Source: Polynucleobacter sp. UK-Gri1-W3 (lineage in GTDB: Bacteria; Pseudomonadota; Gammaproteobacteria; Burkholderiales; Burkholderiaceae). From it: a DNA stretch of 64,000 nucleotides. Each line of letters begins with the position of its first letter. Position 1 is the first letter of the stretch. The notes below the pieces were generated by a model. It was not told the DNA's origin, did not search any database, and was given only the letters and a program-made list of their open reading frames with translations. A program made the position numbers and the translations under genes. This document shows positions 1-8,136 of this stretch, in pieces. The stretch is from the NCBI RefSeq assembly GCF_018881595.1, contig NZ_JACVQA010000002.1, positions 124,001 to 188,000 on the forward strand. The letters are read 5' to 3'.

Positions 1-88
1 AGCCTACCGCCTAGTTACCGACCGCTATCAGGGACAGGCCCGCATCCAACTCATGATTGAAGCCCATGATGAGGCAGCCACCCCCTGA
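1..88 (+). CDS. recJ: RecJ exonuclease, C-terminal end (partial)
   Basis: An open frame (second frame of the window) runs from the window edge to a TGA at 86-88 and reads AYRLVTDRYQGQARIQLMIE followed by a short acidic tail. This resembles the last residues of RecJ single-strand-specific 5'-3' exonuclease from Burkholderiales, and recJ is commonly the gene directly before prfB in that group. Only 28 residues are visible, so the call rests on the tail sequence and the position. The gene starts outside the window. Confidence 0.7.
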   Translation, partial: AYRLVTDRYQGQARIQLMIEAHDEAATP

Positions 89-122
89 GGGTAGAGCGCA
101 ATAACCCCCTTATAATTAGGGG

Positions 123-1227
123 ATGGAAGCTGAACAACTAAATACTATTTCGAATACCTTGTCCGATCTGCTCACCCGTGAGCAAGCTCTTCGGGGGTAT
201 CTTTGACTTCGACGTAAAGTCACGTCGCCTTACCGAAGTTAATTCAATTCTGGAAGATCCCACCATCTGGGATGATCAAAAGAAAGCACAAGCGCTGGGC
301 AAAGAAAAGAAATTGCTCGATGGCGTAGTTGCCACCCTTACCGATCTCAATACCAACATCACTAGCGCTCTTGAGCTGTTTGACATGGCCAAGGAAGAAA
401 GTGATTTTGAAACCATCGGTGCTATTGAGCAAGATGTTGAAAACTACAGCAAGATTATCGGTGACCTAGAATTCCGCCGCATGTTTCATAACGAGATGGA
501 TTCATGTAATTGTTTTATCGATATTCAAGCTGGTGCAGGTGGTACTGAAGCCTGTGACTGGGCCAGCATGCTCTATCGCCAATATCTCAAGTATTGCGAA
601 CGCAAGGGTTACAAAACTGAAATTCTAGAAGAGTCCGATGGCGATGTCGCAGGCATTAAGAGCGCCACCATCAAAGTCGATGGTGAATACGCTTATGGCC
701 ATCTGCGTTCAGAAACAGGAGTGCATCGCTTGGTGCGCAAATCTCCTTTTGACTCCTCTAATGGTCGCCATACTTCGTTTGCCTCTATTTATGTTTATCC
801 AGAAATTGACGACTCCATTGAGATTGACGTCAATCCTGCTGACATTCGTACCGATACCTACCGCGCCTCTGGCGCCGGTGGTCAGCACATTAACAAAACC
901 GACTCGGCTGTCCGTTTAACCCATATCCCAACTGGGATAGTGGTGCAATGTCAGAACGACCGAAGTCAACACCGTAACCGTGCTGAAGCGATGAGCATGC
1001 TCAAGTCTCGCCTTTACGAGCATGAGATGCAAAAGCGCCGCGCTGAGCAAGACAAATTAGAAGCTAGCAAGACGGATGTAGGTTGGGGTCATCAGATCCG
1101 TTCCTATGTTTTGGATCAAAGCCGCATTAAAGACTTACGCACTAACGTCGAAATCTCTAATACCCAAAAAGTACTAGATGGAGATTTGGATGCCTTTATT
1201 GAAGCCAGCCTGAAGCAAGGCGTTTAA
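123..1227 (+). CDS. prfB: Peptide chain release factor 2 (with programmed +1 frameshift)
   Basis: RF2 reads UGA and UAA stop codons and triggers peptide release on the ribosome. The reading frame begins at ATG 123, runs 27 codons to an in-frame TGA at 204-206, and continues in the +1 frame from GAC 205 to TAA 1227, giving about 367 residues, close to the 365 of E. coli RF2. The SPF stop-codon recognition tripeptide ([15 protein letters not shown]) and the GGQ catalytic loop ([16 protein letters not shown]) are intact. The residue four before GGQ is Ala, the usual form, not the Thr of E. coli K-12. A GTG at 178 in the second frame is not the real start, because it would drop the conserved N-terminal helix. 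lysS follows 12 bases later, as in many proteobacteria. Confidence 0.96.
192..207 (+). promoter_or_regulatory. RF2 autoregulatory +1 frameshift site
   Basis: The sequence CGGGGGTATCTTTGAC holds a Shine-Dalgarno-like G-run (193-197), three bases of spacer, the slippery CTT codon (201-203), the TGA stop (204-206) and the following C. This is the classic prfB element: when RF2 is scarce the ribosome pauses at UGA, peptidyl-tRNA slips forward one base, and full-length RF2 is made. Shape and spacing match the well-known form. Confidence 0.95.
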
Positions 1228-1239
1228 TTAATCACGAAT

Positions 1240-2784
1240 ATGAACGATAAAACGAATTTACCCCCTGTCACCGAAGCAGTTGATGAAAATCACATCATTG
1301 CAGAGCGCCGTGAAAAGCTTGCCAAACTTCGCGCTGGTGGCGTTGCATTTCCGAATGACTTTGTTCCCACTCATTTAGCAGCTGACCTCCATACTCACTA
1401 TGACAGCTTAACTAAAGAAGAGTTGGCCGAGAAGAAGGTTCATGTCAAAGTTGCTGGCCGCATGGTGCTTAAGCGCGTGATGGGTAAGGCAAGCTTTGCC
1501 ACCATTCAAGATCGCAGTGGTCAAATTCAGTTCTATATCAATGATGAGCTAAGTGGCGCTGATGTCCATGGCGCCTTCAAGCATTGGGATATGGGTGATT
1601 TCATCTCCGCTGAAGGCAATCTCTTTAAAACTAATAAAGGTGAATTGTCTGTTGAGTGCAGTAATTTACGCCTGCTCAGCAAATCATTACGTCCATTGCC
1701 TGACAAGTTCCACGGCTTATCAGATCTTGAGACTAAATATCGCCAGCGTTATGTAGACCTCATTGTTAATCCAGAAAGTCGCAATACTTTTAAGGCGCGT
1801 AGCAATGCTATTGCTTCATTACGCCGCCATATGTTGGATGCTGACTTTATGGAAGTAGAGACGCCGATGCTCCACCCAATCCCAGGTGGTGCAGCAGCCA
1901 AACCATTTATTACCCATCACAATGCACTCGACATGCAAATGTTCTTGCGTATCGCACCTGAGCTTTACCTCAAGCGTTTAGTCGTTGGTGGTTTTGAGCG
2001 TGTCTTTGAAATTAACCGTAACTTCCGCAACGAAGGTGTGAGCCCACGGCACAATCCAGAATTCACCATGATGGAGTTCTATGCGGCCTATACAGACTAT
2101 CGTTGGTTAATGGATTTCACAGAAGGTTTAATTCGTGCGGCAGCAATGGATGCACAAGGTACTGCTGTATTAACTCACCAAGGTCGTGAGCTTGATCTGA
2201 GCAAGCCATTTCAACGCTTGACCATTACTGAGGCCATCCTCAAGCACTGTGGTCAGTCTGGCAAGATTTATGAAGCAGCCCAACTTAAAGATATCGACTT
2301 CATTCGCACAGAATTAAAAAAAGGTGGCGAGAATCCAGATGCCCCTACTCTCAAGAATGCAGGTATCGGCGCACTTCAACTTGCACTCTTTGAATTAGTG
2401 GCCGAAGAGCACCTTTGGGAGCCAACTTACATCATTGACTACCCAATTGAAGTAAGCCCACTTGCAAGAGAATCCGATACCCGACCAGGCATTACTGAGC
2501 GCTTTGAGCTCTTTATTACTGGCCGTGAAATTGCTAACGGATTCTCAGAGTTAAACGATGCCGAAGATCAAGCTAATCGCTTCCGCAAGCAAGTAGAGCA
2601 AAAAGAAGCGGGTGACGAAGAGGCGATGTACTTTGATCATGACTTTATCCGCGCCCTCGAGTACGGCATGCCCCCAACTGGTGGTTGCGGTATTGGTATC
2701 GATCGTTTGGTGATGTTGCTGACTGATGCGCCAAATATTCGTGATGTGATTCTGTTCCCGCACTTACGTCGTGAAGAAGAGTAA
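1240..2784 (+). CDS. lysS: Lysyl-tRNA synthetase, class II
   Basis: Charges tRNA-Lys with lysine in the cytoplasm. The protein has 514 residues, close to the 505 of E. coli LysS. An N-terminal OB-fold anticodon-binding domain (about residues 65-170, including [20 protein letters not shown]) is followed by the class II catalytic core, with motif 2 ([20 protein letters not shown]) and motif 3 ([13 protein letters not shown]) near the C-terminus. ATG 1240 lies 12 bases after the prfB stop, so the two are probably co-transcribed. A strong hairpin terminator follows at 2802. Confidence 0.97.
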   Translation: MNDKTNLPPVTEAVDENHIIAERREKLAKLRAGGVAFPNDFVPTHLAADLHTHYDSLTKEELAEKKVHVKVAGRMVLKRVMGKASFATIQDRSGQIQFYINDELSGADVHGAFKHWDMGDFISAEGNLFKTNKGELSVECSNLRLLSKSLRPLPDKFHGLSDLETKYRQRYVDLIVNPESRNTFKARSNAIASLRRHMLDADFMEVETPMLHPIPGGAAAKPFITHHNALDMQMFLRIAPELYLKRLVVGGFERVFEINRNFRNEGVSPRHNPEFTMMEFYAAYTDYRWLMDFTEGLIRAAAMDAQGTAVLTHQGRELDLSKPFQRLTITEAILKHCGQSGKIYEAAQLKDIDFIRTELKKGGENPDAPTLKNAGIGALQLALFELVAEEHLWEPTYIIDYPIEVSPLARESDTRPGITERFELFITGREIANGFSELNDAEDQANRFRKQVEQKEAGDEEAMYFDHDFIRALEYGMPPTGGCGIGIDRLVMLLTDAPNIRDVILFPHLRREEE

Positions 2785-2801
2785 TCATTCCCGAAATAAA
2801 C

Positions 2802-2827
2802 AAAAGGCACCCTAGGGTGCCTTTTTT
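2802..2827. terminator. Bidirectional terminator between lysS and cysK
   Basis: A perfect dyad with arms AAAAGGCACC (2802-2811) and GGTGCCTTTT (2816-2825), loop CTAG, and T-runs on both strands. It can end lysS transcripts from the left and cysK transcripts from the right. Confidence 0.88.
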
Positions 2828-2855
2828 ATTACCAATCAAGGTAGTCAGTATTGCG

Positions 2856-3827
2856 TTACGCCGGTAAACCTTTTTCATCAAATACGCCCTCAAATAATGG
2901 AGAGCTTAAATAACGTTCAGCAGTATCAGGCAGTACAACCACAATCGTTTTTCCTGCGTATTCAGGCTTTTTGGCCAAACGAACAGCTACTGCAGCTGCA
3001 GCGCCACAGGAGATACCTACCAAAATGCCTTCTTCTTTCGCAATACGACGAGCAAATTCAATAGCTTCTTCATTGGAGACTTGCTCTACCTTATCCACTA
3101 CTGACAAATCTAGGTTATCTGGAATAAATCCAGCGCCAATACCCTGAATCTTATGGGGTGCCGGTTTAATTTCCTCACCATTTAACTTCTGTGTAATCAC
3201 TGGGCTTGTAGTTGGCTCTACTGCTACCACTTCAATATTTTTCTTTTTAGTATTTTTGATGTAACGACCTACGCCAGTAATCGTTCCGCCAGTACCAACA
3301 CCAGCAACGAACACATCAATCTTGCCTTCGGTGTCTTCCCAAATTTCTGGGCCAGTCGTCTTCTCATGAATTGCAGGATTCGATGGATTGCTAAATTGCT
3401 GCAGTAAGACATATTTAGAGTCAGATGCCGCAATTTCTTTAGCCTTAGCAACAGCGCCATTCATACCTTTTGGACCTTCAGTTAAAACAATTTTCGCACC
3501 TAAGGCAGTGAGCAATTTGCGACGCTCCATACTCATCGTTTCTGGCATGGTAAGCGTCAAAGGAATACCGCGCGCTGCTGCCACGAAGGCCAAAGCAATA
3601 CCAGTATTGCCACTAGTAGGCTCCACAAGTTCTTTGCTAGGACCGAGAAGGCCTTTTTCTTGAGCATCGTTAATCATGGCAACACCTATACGGCACTTAA
3701 CGGAGTAGGCAGGATTACGACCTTCAATCTTCGCAAGAACAGTCGCTTTAGCGCCATCCGTTACGCGATTCAGTCGAACTAAAGGGGTCTTGCCAATAGT
3801 TTGTGAGTTATCTGTGAAGTAAGTCAT
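2856..3827 (-). CDS. cysK: Cysteine synthase A (O-acetylserine sulfhydrylase)
   Basis: PLP enzyme that makes cysteine from O-acetylserine and sulfide, the last step of sulfate assimilation. It has 323 residues like E. coli CysK and aligns along its whole length: [15 protein letters not shown] at the N-terminus, the PLP lysine in YSVKCR (Lys44), the substrate loop [18 protein letters not shown], the glycine-rich phosphate cup [11 protein letters not shown], and [13 protein letters not shown]. The sequence favours CysK over CysM. It lies downstream of dsbB on the same strand with a gap of about 106 bases. The sulfate reduction genes start about 1.8 kb away on the other strand. Confidence 0.95.
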   Translation of the reverse strand: MTYFTDNSQTIGKTPLVRLNRVTDGAKATVLAKIEGRNPAYSVKCRIGVAMINDAQEKGLLGPSKELVEPTSGNTGIALAFVAAARGIPLTLTMPETMSMERRKLLTALGAKIVLTEGPKGMNGAVAKAKEIAASDSKYVLLQQFSNPSNPAIHEKTTGPEIWEDTEGKIDVFVAGVGTGGTITGVGRYIKNTKKKNIEVVAVEPTTSPVITQKLNGEEIKPAPHKIQGIGAGFIPDNLDLSVVDKVEQVSNEEAIEFARRIAKEEGILVGISCGAAAAVAVRLAKKPEYAGKTIVVVLPDTAERYLSSPLFEGVFDEKGLPA

Positions 3828-3933
3828 CAGTATTCCTTATTCCAAAAAATGGGTTTGATAGTGATCTTATGGGTTAAAGCAAGGCTTGTAAAAGATTGGA
3901 TAGTTATTGGTTAAGTACCAAAAATTCTATGGA

Positions 3934-4422
3934 TCATTCAGTAGGAGATTTTCTGAAGAAAGTGATAAGTAGAACGAGCAGCAATACTGTGAACCAAACT
4001 AAAGACCATTCGGGAACTTGCAATCCTAAAATGGCAGGTAGTTTCGCCGAACACAATCCATCCGCTTTGAATAGCCAGGGCAGATTATTGGCCAACCGAA
4101 ACTGATTAATCCAAGTCTCTAAAGGGTCAATTCCACAAGACTCACTGGGATGAGATAAGAGCAAAACATGGTGACCAGCTACTGCCGCCCCATACCCGGC
4201 AGCCAAAATAGCGAAGCCATGAAATAGTTTTCTGAATGGTGAAATGCCGGCAGCCAAAAGACAGAAAAGAGCGATTCCAAGATAACCTACTCTTTGCAAA
4301 ATACATAAAGGGCATGGCAGAAAACTAACGCCTTGGTACCCCATTTGCTGCAAGATGACGGCAAATAGCACTAGGCTCAAACTGAAAATGGATAGGAATA
4401 GGTACTGGGATCTTTTCATCAC
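3934..4422 (-). CDS. dsbB: Disulfide bond formation protein DsbB
   Basis: Inner membrane protein that reoxidises DsbA and passes electrons to quinones. It has 162 residues with four predicted membrane helices. The first periplasmic cysteine pair is in PCPLC (Cys37, Cys40), and the second pair is Cys96 (SESCGID) and Cys124 (ADGLCSAK), as the family requires. Gly/Ala-rich helix AAGYGAAVAGHHVLLL precedes the second loop. It is transcribed toward cysK and away from fpr. No dsbA lies in the window. Confidence 0.93.
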   Translation of the reverse strand: MMKRSQYLFLSIFSLSLVLFAVILQQMGYQGVSFLPCPLCILQRVGYLGIALFCLLAAGISPFRKLFHGFAILAAGYGAAVAGHHVLLLSHPSESCGIDPLETWINQFRLANNLPWLFKADGLCSAKLPAILGLQVPEWSLVWFTVLLLVLLITFFRKSPTE

Positions 4423-4587
4423 TAGATGATAGCCAATAGACGGGCAAGCCCCTATAAACCGGGGCTATATTACTAAAAGTCCGATCTATATCACTACAGA
4501 GTCCTAATTTTTCGAGTTTTGGCATCAATTTAGAGCTTCAAGAATGGGATAATCATTGTTTTGCTATCTTCTAATTCATACGCATTT

Positions 4588-5364
4588 ATGGCCGCATACA
4601 ACACCGAAACCGTTCTGTCAGTTCACCACTGGAATGACACTCTTTTCAGCTTTACTACCACCCGCAATAAGGGCTTGCGCTTTCGTAGCGGTCACTTTTT
4701 GATGATTGGTCTTGAGGTTGAAGGCAAACCCTTGGTGCGCGCCTATAGCGTTGCCAGTCCAAACTATGAAGAGCATCTCGAGTTCTTGAGCATTAAAGTT
4801 CAAGACGGTCCTTTGACTTCACGTTTACAGAAGATTCAAGTTGGCGACCCAATTCTTGTCAGCGAGAAGTCTGTAGGCACTCTAGTGTTAGATGACTTAA
4901 ATCCGGGCAAGCATCTGTACTTGTTCAGCACCGGGACTGGCCTTGCACCGTTCATGAGCATCATTCGCGATCCAGAAACCTATGAGAAATTTGAGAAGGT
5001 TGTTCTCATTCATGGAGTGCGCTTAGTAAGCGAGTTGGCTTATGAGGACTACATTAAAAATGAGCTCACTCAAGATGAATACTTGGGCGAACTGATTCGC
5101 GAAAAACTGATCTACTACCCAACCGTGACACGTGAAGCTTTCAAGCATACGGGTCGCCTCACTACTGCAATTGAAACTGGTCAACTTTTCAAAGATATTG
5201 GTCTTCCGCCGCTCGATCCAGCAGTAGATCGCGCCATGATTTGCGGTAGCCCCTCCATGCTCAAAGAAACCTCTGAGATGCTCGATGCCAAAGGCTTTAA
5301 GGTCTCTCCAAGCCTTGGCCAATTGGGCGACTACGTCTTTGAACGTGCTTTCGTAGAGAAGTAA
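4588..5364 (+). CDS. fpr: Ferredoxin/flavodoxin-NADP+ reductase
   Basis: FAD enzyme that moves electrons between NADPH and ferredoxin or flavodoxin. ATG 4588 gives 258 residues starting MAAYNTETVLSVHHW, which matches the usual start of betaproteobacterial Fpr; an in-frame TTG at 4561 would add nine residues of no known value. FAD-binding RAYSVASPNYEEHLEF, NADP-binding FSTGTGLAPFMSII and a C-terminal end DYVFERAFVEK typical of the bacterial Fpr subclass are visible. A GATAAT hexamer at 4548-4553 could serve as the -10 element, but a clear -35 was not found. It diverges from dsbB. Confidence 0.93.
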   Translation: MAAYNTETVLSVHHWNDTLFSFTTTRNKGLRFRSGHFLMIGLEVEGKPLVRAYSVASPNYEEHLEFLSIKVQDGPLTSRLQKIQVGDPILVSEKSVGTLVLDDLNPGKHLYLFSTGTGLAPFMSIIRDPETYEKFEKVVLIHGVRLVSELAYEDYIKNELTQDEYLGELIREKLIYYPTVTREAFKHTGRLTTAIETGQLFKDIGLPPLDPAVDRAMICGSPSMLKETSEMLDAKGFKVSPSLGQLGDYVFERAFVEK

Positions 5365-5429
5365 GGTAAATTCTTTATACCTAAAAGTAATTTAGATATC
5401 GCTATATATTCCTTGTGGATATATAGAGC

Positions 5430-5466
5430 CCTTGGTAAATTCTTCTTAACAAGATATTTACCAAGG
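5430..5466 (+). promoter_or_regulatory. Hairpin covering the ribosome binding site of the 54-residue gene
   Basis: Arms CCTTGGTAAAT (5430-5440) and ATTTACCAAGG (5456-5466) are perfectly complementary over 11 bases. Inside, TCTT (5441-5444) can also pair with AAGA (5451-5454), leaving a CTTAAC loop and one bulged T. The right arm contains the AAGG of the AAGGA Shine-Dalgarno motif (5463-5467), six bases before ATG 5474. A copy of the left-arm core, GGTAAATTCTT, also occurs at 5365-5375 just after the fpr stop and could compete for the same right arm. A second imperfect dyad sits at 5402-5426. No long T-run follows, so a plain terminator is less likely than control of translation (inference). 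Confidence 0.6.
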
Positions 5467-5473
5467 AATTTCG

Positions 5474-5638
5474 ATGTCACCCGTACGTGAACATTACAAC
5501 CCTGTTATCACCCAACTATTACGCGAACATGACCGCCTCCCCCATGAGAAGGTAGCTGAGCGCAAAAGTTTTCAACGTCAAATTCTGTTCCTCATGAATG
5601 CCATCAAGCTCGAAGAGTTTGAACAGTCTTTTGCTTAG
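5474..5638 (+). CDS. Small protein of unknown function (54 aa)
   Basis: ATG 5474 has an AAGGA motif six bases upstream and runs 54 codons to TAG 5638. The product begins MSPVREHYNPVITQLLREHD, is charged and probably helical, and has no signal peptide, membrane segment or cysteine. I do not recognise the family. It ends 19 bases before the TauE-type exporter and lies ahead of cysH, cysD and cysN on the same strand, so it may be the first gene of the sulfur operon. The hairpin over its ribosome binding site suggests translational control. It could be a leader peptide or a small regulator; its function cannot be read from the sequence. Confidence 0.6.
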   Translation: MSPVREHYNPVITQLLREHDRLPHEKVAERKSFQRQILFLMNAIKLEEFEQSFA

Positions 5639-5657
5639 GCAAAAAAGGAACCAATAA

Positions 5658-6452
5658 ATGCTGCAATTTTTCTTAGATTCTTCTCACTTCATTATTTCTG
5701 GTGCGCTAGTAGGCTTACTAGTGGGCATGACTGGCGTTGGTGGTGGCTCACTAATGACCCCATTGCTAACCATTATTTTTGGTGTCGCCCCCACCACGGC
5801 GGTTGGAACCGATCTAGCATTTGCAGCAATTACCAAAGGCTTTGGTACTGCAGCACATAGACTTCATGGTAATGTGCGTTGGGATATTGTTCGCCTACTT
5901 TGTATTGGCAGCATTACTACTGCTATTATTTCCATCTTGGCACTAAAAATCATTGGCCCCGTTTCTAAAAACTTCAATCACTTCATCAGCCTCTCTATCG
6001 GCATCTCAGTCCTTTTAACAGCGGTATCCCTTATCTTTAGAGCAAAACTTTTGAAATGGGTTCAAGATAATCCAACATTCTTACCTGCTGGGTCACGTCT
6101 TAAACTAGCAACCATAGTTGTTGGCGCAGTCATTGGGGTATTGGTCACCATCTCCTCTATTGGAGCTGGTGCTATTGGCGCAACACTCATCCTTTTACTG
6201 TATCCACACCTTAAGCCTTCAGAAGTCGCAGGAACAGATATTGCATATGCAGTGCCGCTCACGGCTTTAGCTGGCATTGGTCACTGGTGGCTTGGAAACG
6301 TTCATTTTGACCTGCTCTTTGGGCTTTTGATTGGATCGGTTCCAGCGATCTGGTTGGGCGCAAAACTATCCAGCATATTGTCAGAGCGCATTACCAGAGC
6401 AACGCTTGCAGCCACACTGTTTTTGGTGGGCATTAAATTAGTTTGTTCATGA
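5658..6452 (+). CDS. TauE/SafE family membrane transporter (probable sulfite/organosulfur exporter)
   Basis: 264-residue membrane protein with about eight hydrophobic segments and the two glycine-rich repeat motifs of the TauE/SafE (DUF81) family: LVGMTGVGGGSLMTPLLT near residue 25 and VLVTISSIGAGAIGATLILL near residue 165. Family members export sulfite, sulfoacetate or related anions. A good ribosome site (AAAAAGGA) precedes ATG 5658. The stop overlaps the cysH start (ATGA), so translation is coupled. The position at the head of cysH-cysD-cysN suggests export of surplus sulfite or sulfate handling (inference). Confidence 0.85.
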   Translation: MLQFFLDSSHFIISGALVGLLVGMTGVGGGSLMTPLLTIIFGVAPTTAVGTDLAFAAITKGFGTAAHRLHGNVRWDIVRLLCIGSITTAIISILALKIIGPVSKNFNHFISLSIGISVLLTAVSLIFRAKLLKWVQDNPTFLPAGSRLKLATIVVGAVIGVLVTISSIGAGAIGATLILLLYPHLKPSEVAGTDIAYAVPLTALAGIGHWWLGNVHFDLLFGLLIGSVPAIWLGAKLSSILSERITRATLAATLFLVGIKLVCS

Positions 6453-7177
6453 TTGCTCCAGAATTTTGGGTGATCCCAACAAGCACCCTTATACCAGCTG
6501 AGCTTGCTGAAAAGTCCGCTGTTTTAAAGCAGCGCTTGGCTAATATTTCCAAGTGCTTTTCTGACGTTCGCTTTGCAACTAGCTTAGCGGCAGAAGACAT
6601 GGTGATTACCGATGCTATCGCTAAGGCTGGCGCAAAGATTAAGTTATTTACATTAGCGACTGGACGTCTGCATCAAGAAACCGTAGCCATGGTCAAAACA
6701 ACTGAAGATCATTACGGCGTATCTATTCAAAAAGTCTATCCGCAAGATAGTGACGTTCAAGCGTTTATTGATCAATATGGCATGAATGGCTTTTACGACA
6801 GTGAAGAGCCAAAGAAAGCTTGCTGTGGGGCGCGCAAGATCAAACCCCTCAATGCTGCACTGCTTGGTGCTGATGCCTGGATCACTGGCCAGCGACGCGA
6901 GCAATCAACTACTCGTACTGAGCTTAATTTGGAGGAACTTGATGATGCACGGGGCATCTCAAAATTCAATCCTTTGTTTGATTGGAGTGAAGCGGATATC
7001 TGGGCTTATATCAAACAAGAAAACGTTCCTATTCACCCGCTACACCTGAAGGGCTACCCCAGCATTGGCTGTGAACCCTGCACCCGTCAGGTTAAGAAGG
7101 GTGAAGACATACGGGCTGGTCGCTGGTGGTGGCTACAAAGTGATAGCAAAGAATGTGGCTTACACGTCAATAAATAA
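6449..7177 (+). CDS. cysH: Adenylyl-sulfate (APS) reductase, CysH family
   Basis: Reduces activated sulfate to sulfite with thioredoxin. ATG 6449 overlaps the TauE stop and gives 242 residues; a TTG two codons earlier is less likely. Paired cysteines KKACCGARK and the pair in IGCEPCTRQ are the [4Fe-4S] ligands that mark the APS-using type; the C-terminal ECGLH carries the catalytic cysteine. PAPS reductases lack the cluster cysteines. Use of APS fits the absence of a CysC kinase here. A GQRREQSTTR loop and the FNPLFDWSEADIWAYI segment are typical. The cluster probably comes from the isc system encoded nearby. Confidence 0.92.
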   Translation: MIAPEFWVIPTSTLIPAELAEKSAVLKQRLANISKCFSDVRFATSLAAEDMVITDAIAKAGAKIKLFTLATGRLHQETVAMVKTTEDHYGVSIQKVYPQDSDVQAFIDQYGMNGFYDSEEPKKACCGARKIKPLNAALLGADAWITGQRREQSTTRTELNLEELDDARGISKFNPLFDWSEADIWAYIKQENVPIHPLHLKGYPSIGCEPCTRQVKKGEDIRAGRWWWLQSDSKECGLHVNK

Positions 7178-7212
7178 CCAATCGTCAAAACTTACTAGAA
7201 ACAACTTATAGA

Positions 7213-8136
7213 ATGTCAGAACAAAAATTACTTGACGATCACCTAGATTGGCTTGAGGCCGAATCGATCTACATCATCCGCGAAGTGGTAGCGCAGTGCT
7301 CCAATCCAGCCATGCTGTTCTCTGGTGGCAAGGACTCCATCGTGATGTTTCACTTAGCACGTAAGGCATTCCAATTCGGTGATCGCCCAGTGAAATTGCC
7401 TTTCCCAATTTTGCATATTGATACAGGACATAACTACCCAGAAGTGATCGCCTATCGTGATGCTGTAGTGCAAAAGACTGGTGTCAAGCTGATTGTGGGT
7501 CACGTTGAAGACTCCATCAAAAATGGTACTGTACGTTTACGTAAGGAAACGGATTCTCGCAATGCTGCCCAAGCAGTGACTTTGCTCGAGGCAATTGCGG
7601 AGTATGAATTCGATGCCCTCATGGGCGGCGCCCGCCGCGACGAAGAAAAAGCTCGCGCTAAGGAGCGTATATTTTCTTTCCGTGATGAATTCGGTCAATG
7701 GGATCCCAAAGCACAACGTCCTGAGCTTTGGAAGCTCTACAACGCACGAATCGCTAAAGGCGAAAATATGCGTGTTTTCCCAATCTCGAACTGGACTGAA
7801 CTCGATATTTGGCAATACATTGCTCGCGAGAAACTAGAACTTCCAAGCATCTACTACACACACCAGCGTGAAGTAGTGAAGAAAAATAATTTATTAGTTC
7901 CAGTGACTAACGTCACACCAAAATCGGCTGATGATATTAGCGAGGTCCTGAGCGTACGTTTTCGCACTGTTGGTGATATCAGTTGTACCTGCCCAGTTCT
8001 CAGTACTGCAGCAACTCCATTAGAAATCATTGCTGAAACTGCTATTTCTGAAATTACTGAGCGTGGCGCTACTCGCATGGATGATCAAACCAATGAGGCC
8101 TCTATGGAGCGCCGTAAGAAAGAAGGTTACTTCTGA
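7213..8136 (+). CDS. cysD: Sulfate adenylyltransferase subunit 2
   Basis: Catalytic subunit of ATP sulfurylase, forming APS from ATP and sulfate. 307 residues with the ATP pyrophosphatase loop LFSGGKDSIVMFHLARKAF, then MGGARRDEEKARAKERIFSF, FPISNWTELDIWQYI and GDISCTCPV, all conserved in CysD. It follows cysH after 35 bases and overlaps cysN by one base (TGATG), so the two subunits are translationally coupled. Confidence 0.95.
   Translation: MSEQKLLDDHLDWLEAESIYIIREVVAQCSNPAMLFSGGKDSIVMFHLARKAFQFGDRPVKLPFPILHIDTGHNYPEVIAYRDAVVQKTGVKLIVGHVEDSIKNGTVRLRKETDSRNAAQAVTLLEAIAEYEFDALMGGARRDEEKARAKERIFSFRDEFGQWDPKAQRPELWKLYNARIAKGENMRVFPISNWTELDIWQYIAREKLELPSIYYTHQREVVKKNNLLVPVTNVTPKSADDISEVLSVRFRTVGDISCTCPVLSTAATPLEIIAETAISEITERGATRMDDQTNEASMERRKKEGYF

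Noticed and set aside
178..203. GTG 178 as the start of prfB
   Set aside because: It ignores the conserved frameshift element and would remove the normal N-terminal residues of RF2.
4325..4528. Open frame on the minus strand across the dsbB start
   Set aside because: It overlaps dsbB out of frame, has no family likeness and no ribosome site.
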